Source: Desulfobacterales bacterium (GTDB lineage: Bacteria > Desulfobacterota > Desulfobacteria > Desulfobacterales > Desulfosalsimonadaceae). From it: DNA of 20,095 nt. This document shows, one piece after another, positions 1-7,649 of this stretch. Position 1 is the first letter of the stretch. The number at the start of each line of letters is the position of its first letter. The stretch spans positions 1 to 20,095 of the forward strand of contig JAGYOT010000001.1 of assembly GCA_018399455.1 (NCBI GenBank), in the 5' to 3' direction. Below the pieces are notes generated by a model. The model saw only the letters and a program-made list of their open reading frames with translations, had not been told where the DNA came from and made no database searches. Both the position numbers and the translations under genes were made by a program.

Positions 1-2
1 TT

Positions 3-2156
3 CCGGTTGAAAACGGGTATCCGGTCTCTCAGGTATGCCCCTTTGTGCAGGGCGAGCCCTTTTATCTTCAGGTCACTTTCAGGAAGGCTCTGTATCAATT
101 AAAAGAAAGGGGCACAACCGTGCTTGTTCCTTTTATTGATATGAGCGGAGGGCTGCATGGGGCAAAGAAAGCCCTGGTTGACATGGCCCGGCAGATGGGG
201 GTGGATCGGGAAACAGCGGACAAGGCCTTCGAGCAGGCGGTGATCATGCAAAATCAGTGCTTTGAGGAAATGCGGGCGATTGGTGACAAGGCCCTGGCCT
301 CCATTGAGGCTGATCCGGATAAAATTGGTGTCGTTATCTTCGGCCGTCCTTATAACGGGATGGTAGAGGAGGCCCATATGGGCATTCCGCACAAGCTTGC
401 TTCCAGAGGGGTCCAGGTGATTCCCATGGATTTTTTACCGGTTGGACCTGAACCGGTCAAAGACCACATGTACTGGGGGATGGGGCAGTTAATTCTGAAA
501 GCGGCAAATTATGTAAAAAGACATGACCAGTTGTTCGGCACTTATATTACCAATTTTTCCTGTGGACCGGATTCTTTTGTGATCGGCTATTTCAGAAGCA
601 TCATGGGACGCAAGCCTTCCCTTACACTCGAACTTGACAGCCATACGGCGGATGCGGGCATTGAAACCCGGATCGAAGCGTTTTTGGATATTGTTGCCCA
701 GTACAGGCAGCTCCTCAGCAGGCAGCAGTTTATCTCAAAAACCGGTGATTTCAGGCCGGCCAAAGCTTATATGCAGGACGGGGAAGCCCGGGTCATGACA
801 TCTTGCGGGGAGACTCTGCCGATGACCGATCCACGGGTGACGTTTCTGATTCCCTCGATGGGACGGATTTCCACCGAAGCGATTTCCGCAGTGTTCAGTG
901 ATGCAGGCTATCATGTAGCTCCCCATCCCCCGGCTGACGAGGCTGTGTTAAAGCTGGGAAGGGCCAATACGTCCTGCAAGGAATGCCTCCCTCTGATTCT
1001 TACCACTGGCACTCTGCTCAATTATATTCAAAACAAAAAGGGGCCCGATGAGGTGCTGGTCTATTTTATGCCCTCAGCATCAGGCCCCTGCCGCTTTGGT
1101 CAGTACAATGTCTTCATGCGGGATCTGATAGAGCGCCTGCAGCTTTCTGATGTGGCAATTTTTACGCTGACCTCGGACAACAGTTATTTCGGCCTGGGAA
1201 ACGGCTTCAATTATTACAAAGCGTGGTGGGCCATTGTAGTCTCGGATATCATGGAAGACCTTCGCTCCATGTTATTGGCAGATGCAAAGGATACCCAAAG
1301 CGCGATAAAGGTTTTTGAAAACGAATGGCGCACAATACGAAACGCCCTTGAAAAAGGCAAATTCGATGATTTGCTCCGCCAGCTGGATTACAGCGTGAAG
1401 CAGTTCTCGGCTATACCGACCTACCGGCCGGCAGATGAGGTGCCCCGTATCTTATTGACCGGTGAGATTTTCGTCCGGCGCGATGCCCTTTCCCGGCAAT
1501 ACCTGACCGAGCGGCTGGCGGAAAGCGGGTTTGCGGTAATCTGCTCGCCCGTATCCGAATGGATCCGATATTCGGATTACATGGTAGGGATAGACGGCAA
1601 CTGGCCGTCCATGTCTATGGGAGAGAAGCTCAAGTTTTATCTCAGGCAGAAATTCATGAATCACTATGAGAATCGGCTGACCGAAGTTTTCTCAGCATCC
1701 GGCCTGGTTGATGCGCACCCGGGGAATCTGAATTCGGTAATTCAGCACGCCAGCCCCTATATTTCGGATAAACTGGGCGGAGAGGCAATCCTGACCGTGG
1801 GTAGCGCGCTTAAGGAAATCGCCAGCGAGGTCTGCGGCGTGATTGCGATCGGCCCCTTCGGGTGCATGCCCAACCGGCTTTCCGAATCCTTATTAAGCGA
1901 GATCATGCACAGGGAAAACAAGCTCCGTTCCGTTTCCGCGGACGGAAAGGTCACCTCCGTTCTTTCCGATTTTGATGATTTGCCCTTTCTGGCGATTGAA
2001 AGCGATGGCTCACCTTTTCCCCAGCTGATCAACGCCAAGCTGGAGGCGTTTTGCCAGCAGGCGAAACGCCTGCACCGTCGAATAAAGCCCGGCTGCAAAA
2101 CTCCGGATGAAAGCCGGACCAATGGCGGACATATGGATGCCGGGCCGGCCAACTGA
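3..2156 (+). CDS. Acyl-CoA dehydratase activase-related protein (BcrAD/BadFG plus DUF2229 type), C-terminal part, 5' end outside window
   Basis: The frame is open from the first complete codon, so the gene starts upstream; the GTG at 45 is only an internal codon. The roughly 717 visible residues match the C-terminal half of the very large (about 1400 aa) activase-related proteins of anaerobes, in which BcrAD/BadFG ATPase domains are followed by a DUF2229/HgdB-like region. Visible landmarks are GRPYNGMVEEAHMGIP, FSCGPDSFVIGYF, NTSCKECLP, SGPCRFGQYN and EVCGVIAIGPFGCMPNR. The conserved cysteines are in positions suited to Fe-S cluster binding. Known relatives activate 2-hydroxyacyl-CoA dehydratases or benzoyl-CoA-type reductases by ATP-driven electron transfer, but members with this architecture mostly lack a proven substrate. 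The protein is presumably cytoplasmic. The ATPase half cannot be seen here. It converges on the acyltransferase gene with a 104-bp gap. Confidence 0.85.
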   Translation, partial: PVENGYPVSQVCPFVQGEPFYLQVTFRKALYQLKERGTTVLVPFIDMSGGLHGAKKALVDMARQMGVDRETADKAFEQAVIMQNQCFEEMRAIGDKALASIEADPDKIGVVIFGRPYNGMVEEAHMGIPHKLASRGVQVIPMDFLPVGPEPVKDHMYWGMGQLILKAANYVKRHDQLFGTYITNFSCGPDSFVIGYFRSIMGRKPSLTLELDSHTADAGIETRIEAFLDIVAQYRQLLSRQQFISKTGDFRPAKAYMQDGEARVMTSCGETLPMTDPRVTFLIPSMGRISTEAISAVFSDAGYHVAPHPPADEAVLKLGRANTSCKECLPLILTTGTLLNYIQNKKGPDEVLVYFMPSASGPCRFGQYNVFMRDLIERLQLSDVAIFTLTSDNSYFGLGNGFNYYKAWWAIVVSDIMEDLRSMLLADAKDTQSAIKVFENEWRTIRNALEKGKFDDLLRQLDYSVKQFSAIPTYRPADEVPRILLTGEIFVRRDALSRQYLTERLAESGFAVICSPVSEWIRYSDYMVGIDGNWPSMSMGEKLKFYLRQKFMNHYENRLTEVFSASGLVDAHPGNLNSVIQHASPYISDKLGGEAILTVGSALKEIASEVCGVIAIGPFGCMPNRLSESLLSEIMHRENKLRSVSADGKVTSVLSDFDDLPFLAIESDGSPFPQLINAKLEAFCQQAKRLHRRIKPGCKTPDESRTNGGHMDAGPAN

Positions 2157-2177
2157 TTCATCCCCGACTGATTCATC
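2152..2177 (+). repeat. Short tandem repeat across the activase stop codon
   Basis: The 11-bp unit ACTGATTCATC occurs at 2152-2162 and again at 2167-2177, a period of 15 bp. Because 15 is a multiple of three, the second copy places another TGA in frame at 2169-2171, giving a doubled stop. It is probably a small local duplication with no further role. Confidence 0.5.
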
Positions 2178-2192
2178 AATTGATCAGAACAA

Positions 2193-2235
2193 ACAAAACG
2201 CCCGGCTGGCAGAATGGCTATGGTGCTTTGCCAGC
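2193..2235 (-). terminator. Candidate terminator of the acyltransferase gene
   Basis: The inverted repeat GCTGGCA (2205-2211) and TGCCAGC (2229-2235) has 7-bp arms and a 17-nt loop, in the gap between two convergent genes. On the minus strand the hairpin is followed, after six bases, by a T-rich tail (TTTTGTTTG). This fits a weak Rho-independent terminator 26 bp past the acyltransferase stop. The long loop and the spacer before the T tract lower confidence. Confidence 0.35.
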
Positions 2236-2260
2236 GTGTCCGCTAATATATCAAAACAGA

Positions 2261-3613
2261 TCAAAGCTTTCCAGTATGATCCGGCCATTGGGAGAAATCG
2301 ACAAAATGACCTGCTGCAGCGATCTGGCACAGGACATAGGCCAGATCCGTCAGGGCCGGGTGTTTGCCAGCGGAGCTGTCGATAGCTGCGGTGATCGGTT
2401 CCCTGTCTTTGAGAATGGAGCGGATCAGACCGGTTAAGACCGCCCTAGGACCCACTTCGACAAAGATACCCACGCCGTCATGAAACATCGCTTCGATATC
2501 GTCGATAAAATTGATCGGATTCAGCAGATGGCGGCTCAGCAGCTGACGGGCGGATTCCTCGTCCGGGGGGTAGGGACGGCCCGTGGTGTTTGAATAAACC
2601 GGAACATGGGAGGGCTTAAATGAAACCCGGTTCAGAAAAGCCCTGAACGGACGGGCTGCAGACTCGACCAGACGGCTGTGAAATGCAGCGGACACCGGAA
2701 GCAGAAGTGCCAGAATATGGTTTTTCCGACAGATATTCTGCATTGTCTCAATATCTGCCGTGGGGCCGGAAAGTATCCCCTGATCCGGACTGTTTCTATT
2801 GGCCAGAATAAGGTCCAGTCCGTGTTCGGCAATCAATGCCGGAATGGTTTCGATGGGCGCCTTAACCGCCATCATTCGGCCGGCATCGCCCTTTTTGCCG
2901 GCCTCGGCCATATATTTTCCCCTGGCTGCGGAAAGGGCAAAAAAATCTTCCCGATCCAGTCTGCCGGCTGCATGAAGGGCCGTCAGCTCACCAAAACTGT
3001 GCCCGCATACCGCATCCGGGAAAACAGAAAACCGGGCCAGCAGGTCCAGCATCACAAGGCTTATCGCGCCGATAGCAGGCTGAGCCACATCCGTCCGCTG
3101 AAGTTTTTCAGCCAGACGTTTTTGCTCTTCACGGTTTGGTACCGATGATGGAAAAAGAAGAGATGAAAAGGAGATGCCATCGCTTAGATAGATTTCTGCC
3201 TGCCTTACAATGTCACGGAACTCCGGATGGCAGTTGCACAGATCCGCGCCCATATGCACGTACTGACTTCCCTGACCCGGAAAGACAAAACCGATTGGAA
3301 TTTTCTCTTGGTTTTCTCCGAAAAAAATGTTTTTCTCCCGCCAGTTGACTTTCGGCCGTGATTCCAGGTAAGATACAATATGAGCCAGATCTGATCTGAT
3401 GTCCGTGCCCGGTTCTATCACCATCAGCAGTCGGCAGGCGTCGTGGTGCGAGAAGCCGTTATTCGCACACGGGCCTTCCTGCCGGGTTAGAACAAAGCCG
3501 CGGTGTTCAGTGCAACAAATCTTTTTTAATTTATCTTTGAGGGCGGATCGGTCTGTTGCTGAAATCCCGATTATTTCCACCGGCGGCCGGGTTATGGAAT
3601 CTTTGAAGATCAT
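2261..3613 (-). CDS. Stand-alone polyketide-synthase-type malonyl acyltransferase
   Basis: This is an acyltransferase (AT) of the FabD/PKS fold, expected to load malonyl units from CoA onto an acyl carrier protein. Motifs in order are FPGQGSQ (111-117), GHSFGE with nucleophile Ser206, Arg231 in the position that binds the malonyl carboxylate, and AAFH with catalytic His312, a malonyl-type rather than methylmalonyl-type signature. At 450 residues it is much longer than FabD (about 310). Residues 10-30 resemble the linker joining ketosynthase to AT in type I synthases, and the tail after 410 resembles the post-AT linker. GHSFGELTAL is typical of PUFA-synthase-like ATs. No ketosynthase, carrier protein or reductase lies in the window. 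No clear Shine-Dalgarno sequence precedes the ATG at 3613. It could serve a synthase in trans or be a fragment of a former module. Confidence 0.85.
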   Translation of the reverse strand: MIFKDSITRPPVEIIGISATDRSALKDKLKKICCTEHRGFVLTRQEGPCANNGFSHHDACRLLMVIEPGTDIRSDLAHIVSYLESRPKVNWREKNIFFGENQEKIPIGFVFPGQGSQYVHMGADLCNCHPEFRDIVRQAEIYLSDGISFSSLLFPSSVPNREEQKRLAEKLQRTDVAQPAIGAISLVMLDLLARFSVFPDAVCGHSFGELTALHAAGRLDREDFFALSAARGKYMAEAGKKGDAGRMMAVKAPIETIPALIAEHGLDLILANRNSPDQGILSGPTADIETMQNICRKNHILALLLPVSAAFHSRLVESAARPFRAFLNRVSFKPSHVPVYSNTTGRPYPPDEESARQLLSRHLLNPINFIDDIEAMFHDGVGIFVEVGPRAVLTGLIRSILKDREPITAAIDSSAGKHPALTDLAYVLCQIAAAGHFVDFSQWPDHTGKL

Positions 3614-3630
3614 GGAAGATCGTATTCGTT

Positions 3631-3660
3631 ATTATATATAAAATTAAAATAATTAAGCAG
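3631..3660 (-). promoter_or_regulatory. Possible -10 element for the acyltransferase gene
   Basis: Read on the minus strand, 3636-3631 is a perfect TATAAT inside a very A+T-rich stretch. The best partner about 17-18 bp upstream (CTGCTT or TGCTTA) is a poor -35. Transcription would start about 10 bases before the ATG at 3613, which would agree with the absence of a visible ribosome binding site. A+T-rich DNA often gives such matches by chance. Confidence 0.22.
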
Positions 3661-3665
3661 TATCG

Positions 3666-3682
3666 TTAATGTTTAACATTAA
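3666..3682. promoter_or_regulatory. Perfect 17-bp palindrome in divergent intergenic region
   Basis: TTAATGTT and AACATTAA are exact inverted repeats of 8 bp around one central T. The site lies between the divergently transcribed acyltransferase (start 3613) and kinase (start 3764), upstream of both. Its size and symmetry fit a binding site for a dimeric helix-turn-helix regulator. No matching regulator can be assigned from the window. Confidence 0.4.
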
Positions 3683-3763
3683 GTCCTGGGCATGGCTTCC
3701 AAACATAAGGGTTTTTATCACATCTCTTCCTGAAATGCAACGAACAGACAGGAGCTGCGGGCG

Positions 3764-5116
3764 ATGAAAACAATCGGTCGATACCGGGTGACGGGTCTGC
3801 TTGGCAAAGGCGGCATGGGGAGGGTTTTTAAAGCTGAATTGTCGGTTGTAAACAAAATTGTCGCACTCAAATGCTTGAATCCGCATGAGCATATGGAAAG
3901 GCTTCTGGGTCGCGATCGTATCGAAGTGCTTTTCCATACGGAAGCCTCCATTCTTGCCGGCATTCACCATCCACACGTGGCCTCGCTCCTGGATTTTGAT
4001 TATGATGCCTTGCGCCGTCCGTTTTTTGCCATGGAATATTTGTGCATGAACATCGGCAGCCTGATCGGGGAAACTTATGAAACCGAAAAAAGGACCCGGC
4101 GCCTGACCCCGGGCCGTGCGATCCAATACATTGAACAAACCCTGGAAGGCCTGGCCCGGCTCCACTATGCCGGCATCATTCATCGCGATATAAAGCCCTA
4201 CAACACTCTTTTAACCGATGATGACAGGGTCAAAATCATCGATCTGGGCCTGTCTCGGCTAAGAGGCGAAATCAGGGCATTACCGGAAACCTTTAAAATC
4301 GGGACGCCGTTTTATGCCGCTCCAGAGCAGGAAGAGCGCCCGGAAGCAGTTGATGAACGTGCTGATCTGTTTAGCGCAGGGGTTATGCTGTGGCGGATGC
4401 TGACCGGGGAGCTTCCGCCGGAGTCCGGGGCACCGAAACCGCCCTCTGTATTAAATCCCCTTTTGGGCACTGTCTGGGATGAGACGCTTCTTACTGGGAT
4501 CCAACGGGATGCGGATAAGCGCTACCAGAGCTGTGAGGCCATGCGCAGGGCAGTGCATGAGGCATATCAACAATGGCGGGAAACGCTTGAGCGGGCTTGC
4601 CGGTGGACGATGCCCGAGCCCCGTGAAAATGGCCGAAGTGGTCAAAGCACACTTCGGAAAAATCCGGAAAAAGTATCAATGGCCAAAGCGCGCCCTTTTT
4701 TCGGCCTGGATGAATGGTACCGTCCAAACCGGAACGTTTTGTCCCGGTATGAAGCGGAGGCAGCCGAAACGGTTAAGGATATTTGCCATGGCATAATCTG
4801 GCAGCAGAGCGGAAGCCCTTATCCGATGGACTGGCCGGCTGCGCGGCAATTCATAAAAAAACTTAACCGGGACGGATTTGCGGGAATATGTATCTGGCGA
4901 CTGCCTACCATCCATGAACTGCTCACCCTGATTTATCCCAAAACCGTATTGGGTGACTACTGTCAGCCATCAATTTTCGACAGCCGCCGAAACCGGCTTT
5001 GGAGTATTGATAAAAAGTCTTACACCGCCGCCTGGTATGTGGATACTGAACTGGGCTTTGCGGGAAGCCAGGATATGACCTGTCGCTTTTATGTACGGGC
5101 GGTGGCGGACGCCTGA
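3764..5116 (+). CDS. Ser/Thr protein kinase with C-terminal Lcl_C (DUF1566) domain
   Basis: Residues about 7-270 are a Hanks-type (PknB-like) kinase domain that phosphorylates Ser/Thr residues with ATP. The glycine loop GKGGMG is at 14-19, the ATP lysine at Lys36 (VALKC) and the catalytic loop HRDIKPYN at 140-147. The metal-binding motif is DLG at 160-162 instead of the usual DFG, and APE is at 186-188. All key catalytic residues are present, so it should be active. After a charged linker (about 280-310), residues about 315-448 match the Lcl_C/DUF1566 fold (WRLPTIHELLTLI and CRFYVRAV). No transmembrane segment is visible, unlike classic PknB, so it appears cytosolic. AGGAG lies about 10 bases before the ATG. 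Its last 28 bp overlap the convergent hydrolase gene. Confidence 0.88.
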   Translation: MKTIGRYRVTGLLGKGGMGRVFKAELSVVNKIVALKCLNPHEHMERLLGRDRIEVLFHTEASILAGIHHPHVASLLDFDYDALRRPFFAMEYLCMNIGSLIGETYETEKRTRRLTPGRAIQYIEQTLEGLARLHYAGIIHRDIKPYNTLLTDDDRVKIIDLGLSRLRGEIRALPETFKIGTPFYAAPEQEERPEAVDERADLFSAGVMLWRMLTGELPPESGAPKPPSVLNPLLGTVWDETLLTGIQRDADKRYQSCEAMRRAVHEAYQQWRETLERACRWTMPEPRENGRSGQSTLRKNPEKVSMAKARPFFGLDEWYRPNRNVLSRYEAEAAETVKDICHGIIWQQSGSPYPMDWPAARQFIKKLNRDGFAGICIWRLPTIHELLTLIYPKTVLGDYCQPSIFDSRRNRLWSIDKKSYTAAWYVDTELGFAGSQDMTCRFYVRAVADA

Positions 5117-5898
5117 TTGATAAAGTCCCGGATAAGAGAGAAGTAGCTCTGTCCCGCAATGTAAAAAATGGTGTTATGGTCCGCGCCGGCAATGATATGG
5201 ATTTTTTTTATCGCCGCAGCAGACTGATCATAAAGGGCCCGGGCGTGAGCGACCGGAATAATGGCATCCTGCTCCGCATGAATGATCAGGGTCGGACCGG
5301 CATATCTCCTGATTTTCTCGATATTGATTCGATCCGTGGCAGGGTCCTGCTGAAAGAGCCGGGTATTGATACCGATACGGGAGAGCAGATCCAGGGTATA
5401 AGCAAACCCGCTTTCAATAATCAGCCCCTGACAGGTTTCCGGATAGCAGCTGGCCAGCTCAAGTGCGGGTGCGCTTCCCAGCGACCGGCCCATAATCCAT
5501 AAGGCTCCGGCACGCTCGTTTTCCTTTATCCACCGACAGACATGGGAAAATACGGCATGGGCGTCCGCCAGCATGGCTGACGCTCCGGGGAAACCGTTGC
5601 TTTTGCCGTAGCCCCGGTAGTCCGTGACCAGAAGGTTTGCTCCAAAGCTGTTGTATACCGGACCGATCTCATCATAGTCACTGGCGATTTCACCGTTTCC
5701 GTGAAAGAAAAGGATGTGCGGTTTTTGGGCATCGCTCAGAAAAAGCCTTGTATTTATGGAAATATCTTCCTTCTCCACCGGGGTCCACAGCTCCAGCGCG
5801 CCGGGGGGGAGCCTGCCTCCCGGGTCTTTCCTGGGGTGGAAGAGGTATCTGGCAACATCCGGGTGATCCAGCAATGATGCTTGATTTTGCTTTGACAT
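5089..5898 (-). CDS. Alpha/beta hydrolase (serine hydrolase family)
   Basis: This 269-residue single-domain alpha/beta hydrolase resembles the BAAT/ABHD13/YqiA-like family. HGNGE (66-70) is the oxyanion-hole loop, GRSLGS holds the nucleophile Ser139, Asp211 (EQD) is the probable acid and His241 (ADH) the probable base, so the triad is complete and correctly spaced. TDYRGYGKS (92-100) is also characteristic. No signal peptide is visible, so it is probably cytoplasmic. The substrate cannot be told from sequence; esterase, thioesterase or peptidase activities all occur in the family. AAGGAT sits about seven bases before the ATG, supporting this start. Its 3' end lies inside the kinase coding region, so neither gene has room for its own terminator between them. 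Confidence 0.88.
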   Translation of the reverse strand: MSKQNQASLLDHPDVARYLFHPRKDPGGRLPPGALELWTPVEKEDISINTRLFLSDAQKPHILFFHGNGEIASDYDEIGPVYNSFGANLLVTDYRGYGKSNGFPGASAMLADAHAVFSHVCRWIKENERAGALWIMGRSLGSAPALELASCYPETCQGLIIESGFAYTLDLLSRIGINTRLFQQDPATDRINIEKIRRYAGPTLIIHAEQDAIIPVAHARALYDQSAAAIKKIHIIAGADHNTIFYIAGQSYFSLIRDFINQASATART

Positions 5899-5962
5899 GG
5901 CAGATCCTTTTGCTTATATTGTTTTTTTACTTAAACGTCGCTTCCAAAGGCCGGCTGGCCAG

Positions 5963-5990
5963 AAAAAGGCTTGAATAAGCCCGGTTTTTT
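5963..5990. terminator. Candidate bidirectional terminator between the hydrolase and the T2SS locus
   Basis: GGCTT (5968-5972) and AAGCC (5977-5981) form a short hairpin with loop GAAT. An A tract precedes it and, after CGG, a run of six T follows, so both strands show a stem followed by T residues. On the plus strand it could stop transcripts that run past the kinase end through the antisense strand of the hydrolase, insulating gspG. The stem is only five pairs, so confidence is modest. Confidence 0.35.
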
Positions 5991-6084
5991 CGATAGAAAC
6001 TGACTTACCAAAAACGCAACTTGGCAGCGAAGAAGACACCTTTCTACCTGCTGAAACACTATTTATAGCCTAAACCAGGAACTT

Positions 6085-6564
6085 ATGAAATCAAAAGAAA
6101 AAAACAGCGGACCCGGCATCATAAGGCTCCGGGCACGAAACCGTCACGGGTTTACTCTGATTGAACTGATGGTGGTCATTGTCATTTTGAGCATTCTGGC
6201 CGTGTATGTGGCTCCCAAGCTGGTGGGCCGCGAAGAGCAGGCCCGCCAGGTGAAAGCCCGGGTGGATATCCAGGGCCTGGAAACCGCCTTGAAGCTATAT
6301 AAACTGGATAATGGAATGTATCCCACGACCGAACAGGGATTGGAGGCCCTGGTCAGCCCTCCGGAGAGCGGAAAAATTCCAAAAAACTGGCGCGAGGGCG
6401 GCTATGTTGAAAAGAGCACAATTCCCAAAGATCCCTGGGGTAATGAATACATCTATTTAAGTCCCGGCAGCCATGGCGACTACGATATTGTTTCCTACGG
6501 TGCAGATGGAGAATCAGGCGGCGAAGGCGAAAATAAAGATATTAAAAGCTGGGAACTGGAATGA
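6085..6564 (+). CDS. gspG: Type II secretion system major pseudopilin GspG
   Basis: GspG is the major subunit of the T2SS pseudopilus in the inner membrane and periplasm. The 159-aa precursor has a basic leader of 22 residues, then the prepilin peptidase site HG/FTLIE with the conserved Glu at +5 (Glu27), and a hydrophobic helix to about residue 44. [12 protein letters not shown] (79-90) and DPWGNEYIY (116-124) are GspG signatures. The C-terminal [17 protein letters not shown] segment matches the calcium-binding loop of GspG, which separates it from type IV pilins. AGGAA is five bases before the ATG. It is the first gene of the secretion locus; gspF, often found directly upstream, is absent. 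The 22-residue leader is longer than the usual 6-8. Confidence 0.96.
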   Translation: MKSKEKNSGPGIIRLRARNRHGFTLIELMVVIVILSILAVYVAPKLVGREEQARQVKARVDIQGLETALKLYKLDNGMYPTTEQGLEALVSPPESGKIPKNWREGGYVEKSTIPKDPWGNEYIYLSPGSHGDYDIVSYGADGESGGEGENKDIKSWELE

Positions 6565-6580
6565 GGTCTTTGCCGGGGTT

Positions 6581-7246
6581 TTGCTGATTTTTTATGGTAT
6601 TTCGCGGATTCCTGTCATTATTTTCGGAAACCAAACGAGAGAGCCGTCCCGGGGGTTTACCCTTATCGAACTGATTGTTGTTATTACGCTGATCAGCGTG
6701 ATGATGTTTTTTGCCATTCCCCGATTAAACACCAGTCTGCTGGAATCGGATTCCCGGAAAGTATCGAAATGGATGCTGCTTACCGTAAAGGCGCTCAAAA
6801 ATAAAGCCGTTCGTCAGCAGATTCCTTTGTTGCTTCAGGTTGACCTGGATAATCACAAACTCTGGACAGCTGTTGATTTCCAAACAACCGACCAACCAGC
6901 AGATCCATTATCCGGTCCGGTCTTCGGTCCCATGTCCGGAAAAATGAAAGCACTTGAGGGAAACGACAGCAGGGAGACCGGGTCTGAGGCAGGCGGGAAG
7001 CTTAAATTGCTTGAAGCTGCAAAGGGTGAGGAATTCAAACTTCCCGACGGGTTCCGCCTGCTTGACGTGCTGTTTCCCGGAAAGGTCCCGATCAGCACCG
7101 GGATCGCGACCATCCGCTTTTATCCAAAGGGCTATTCGGATCAGGTCATGATTCACCTTGCGGATGATCACGCAGACCGGATCACTTACGAAATCAAGCC
7201 GTTTTTGCCGTTGTTGCACATACATGATGGATATATCGAGTTTTGA
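6581..7246 (+). CDS. gspH: Type II secretion system minor pseudopilin GspH
   Basis: This is a minor pseudopilin of the pseudopilus tip. The prepilin signature RG/FTLIELIVVITLISVMM is clear, with Glu at +5. The C-terminal part is a divergent globular domain, as expected for GspH. The start is uncertain. An ATG at 6473 would overlap gspG by 92 bp and give a 61-residue leader. I prefer TTG 6581, which follows GAGGT, lies 16 bp after the gspG stop and gives a 25-residue leader. Even so, the leader contains a hydrophobic stretch (LIFYGISRIPVIIF) unusual for a prepilin. The H assignment rests on position between G and I plus the motif. The end overlaps gspI by 23 bp. Confidence 0.85.
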   Translation: MLIFYGISRIPVIIFGNQTREPSRGFTLIELIVVITLISVMMFFAIPRLNTSLLESDSRKVSKWMLLTVKALKNKAVRQQIPLLLQVDLDNHKLWTAVDFQTTDQPADPLSGPVFGPMSGKMKALEGNDSRETGSEAGGKLKLLEAAKGEEFKLPDGFRLLDVLFPGKVPISTGIATIRFYPKGYSDQVMIHLADDHADRITYEIKPFLPLLHIHDGYIEF

Positions 7247-7649
7247 CCGTATAAACCTCCGGCGGCGGTCTTCCGGTTTTACCCTTCTTGAAGTCATGGT
7301 CGCCCTTGCCGTTATCGCAATCGTTCTGGTCTCCGTACTTCGGATGCAGGGCCAGACCATTTCCATGAACGAAGCCTTTCGGTTCTATTCCATCGCCCCC
7401 CAGCTGGCAACGGCCAAAATGGCTGAAATCCGGATTGATCCGGAAGCTGTTGATTTAAGCCGGAACGGGGATTTCGGAGAGGATTATCAGGGCTACAAAT
7501 GGCAGGCAGCGGTTGATACCATTACCCTGGTTACGCCTGAGGACAGGGAAATGAAATTCAAGCAGGTGGATGTGACCGTGACCTATCAGGAAGACGGGTA
7601 TGCGTATACCGTTCGGGAGTATTTGCCGGATGACAGTGACCGCCTGTAG
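7224..7649 (+). CDS. gspI: Type II secretion system minor pseudopilin GspI
   Basis: GspI is a minor pseudopilin that nucleates the tip complex with GspJ and GspK. The 141-aa product from the ATG pair at 7224/7227 has a short basic leader ending RRRSSG, cleavage at G18/F19, FTLLEVMVALAVIAIVL with Glu at +5, and the typical GspI continuation (LATAKMAEI, then a KW..AV core). A longer frame back to 7158 exists, but its extra 22 residues are Cys-rich, unlike a leader, and lie wholly within gspH. The gene overlaps gspH by 23 bp and gspJ by 20 bp. It has no strong Shine-Dalgarno sequence, so coupled translation is likely. Confidence 0.93.
   Translation: MMDISSFDRINLRRRSSGFTLLEVMVALAVIAIVLVSVLRMQGQTISMNEAFRFYSIAPQLATAKMAEIRIDPEAVDLSRNGDFGEDYQGYKWQAAVDTITLVTPEDREMKFKQVDVTVTYQEDGYAYTVREYLPDDSDRL

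Noticed and set aside
2107..2437. Small plus-strand frames in the gap after the activase
   Set aside because: They overlap the activase end and run antisense into the acyltransferase, and the translations are low-quality with no motif or ribosome binding site.
2678..3148. 156-codon plus-strand frame opposite the acyltransferase
   Set aside because: The acyltransferase has all its catalytic motifs on the minus strand. The antisense translation is Cys- and His-rich, with no family resemblance.
2261..3613. Housekeeping FabD of fatty acid synthesis
   Set aside because: No fabH, fabG or acpP is adjacent, the protein is about 140 residues longer than FabD, and it carries synthase-type linker sequences on both sides. 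FabD-like activity itself is still possible.
3653..4183. 176-codon minus-strand frame crossing the kinase start
   Set aside because: It covers the kinase glycine-loop region and the divergent promoter gap. The kinase frame is unambiguous here.
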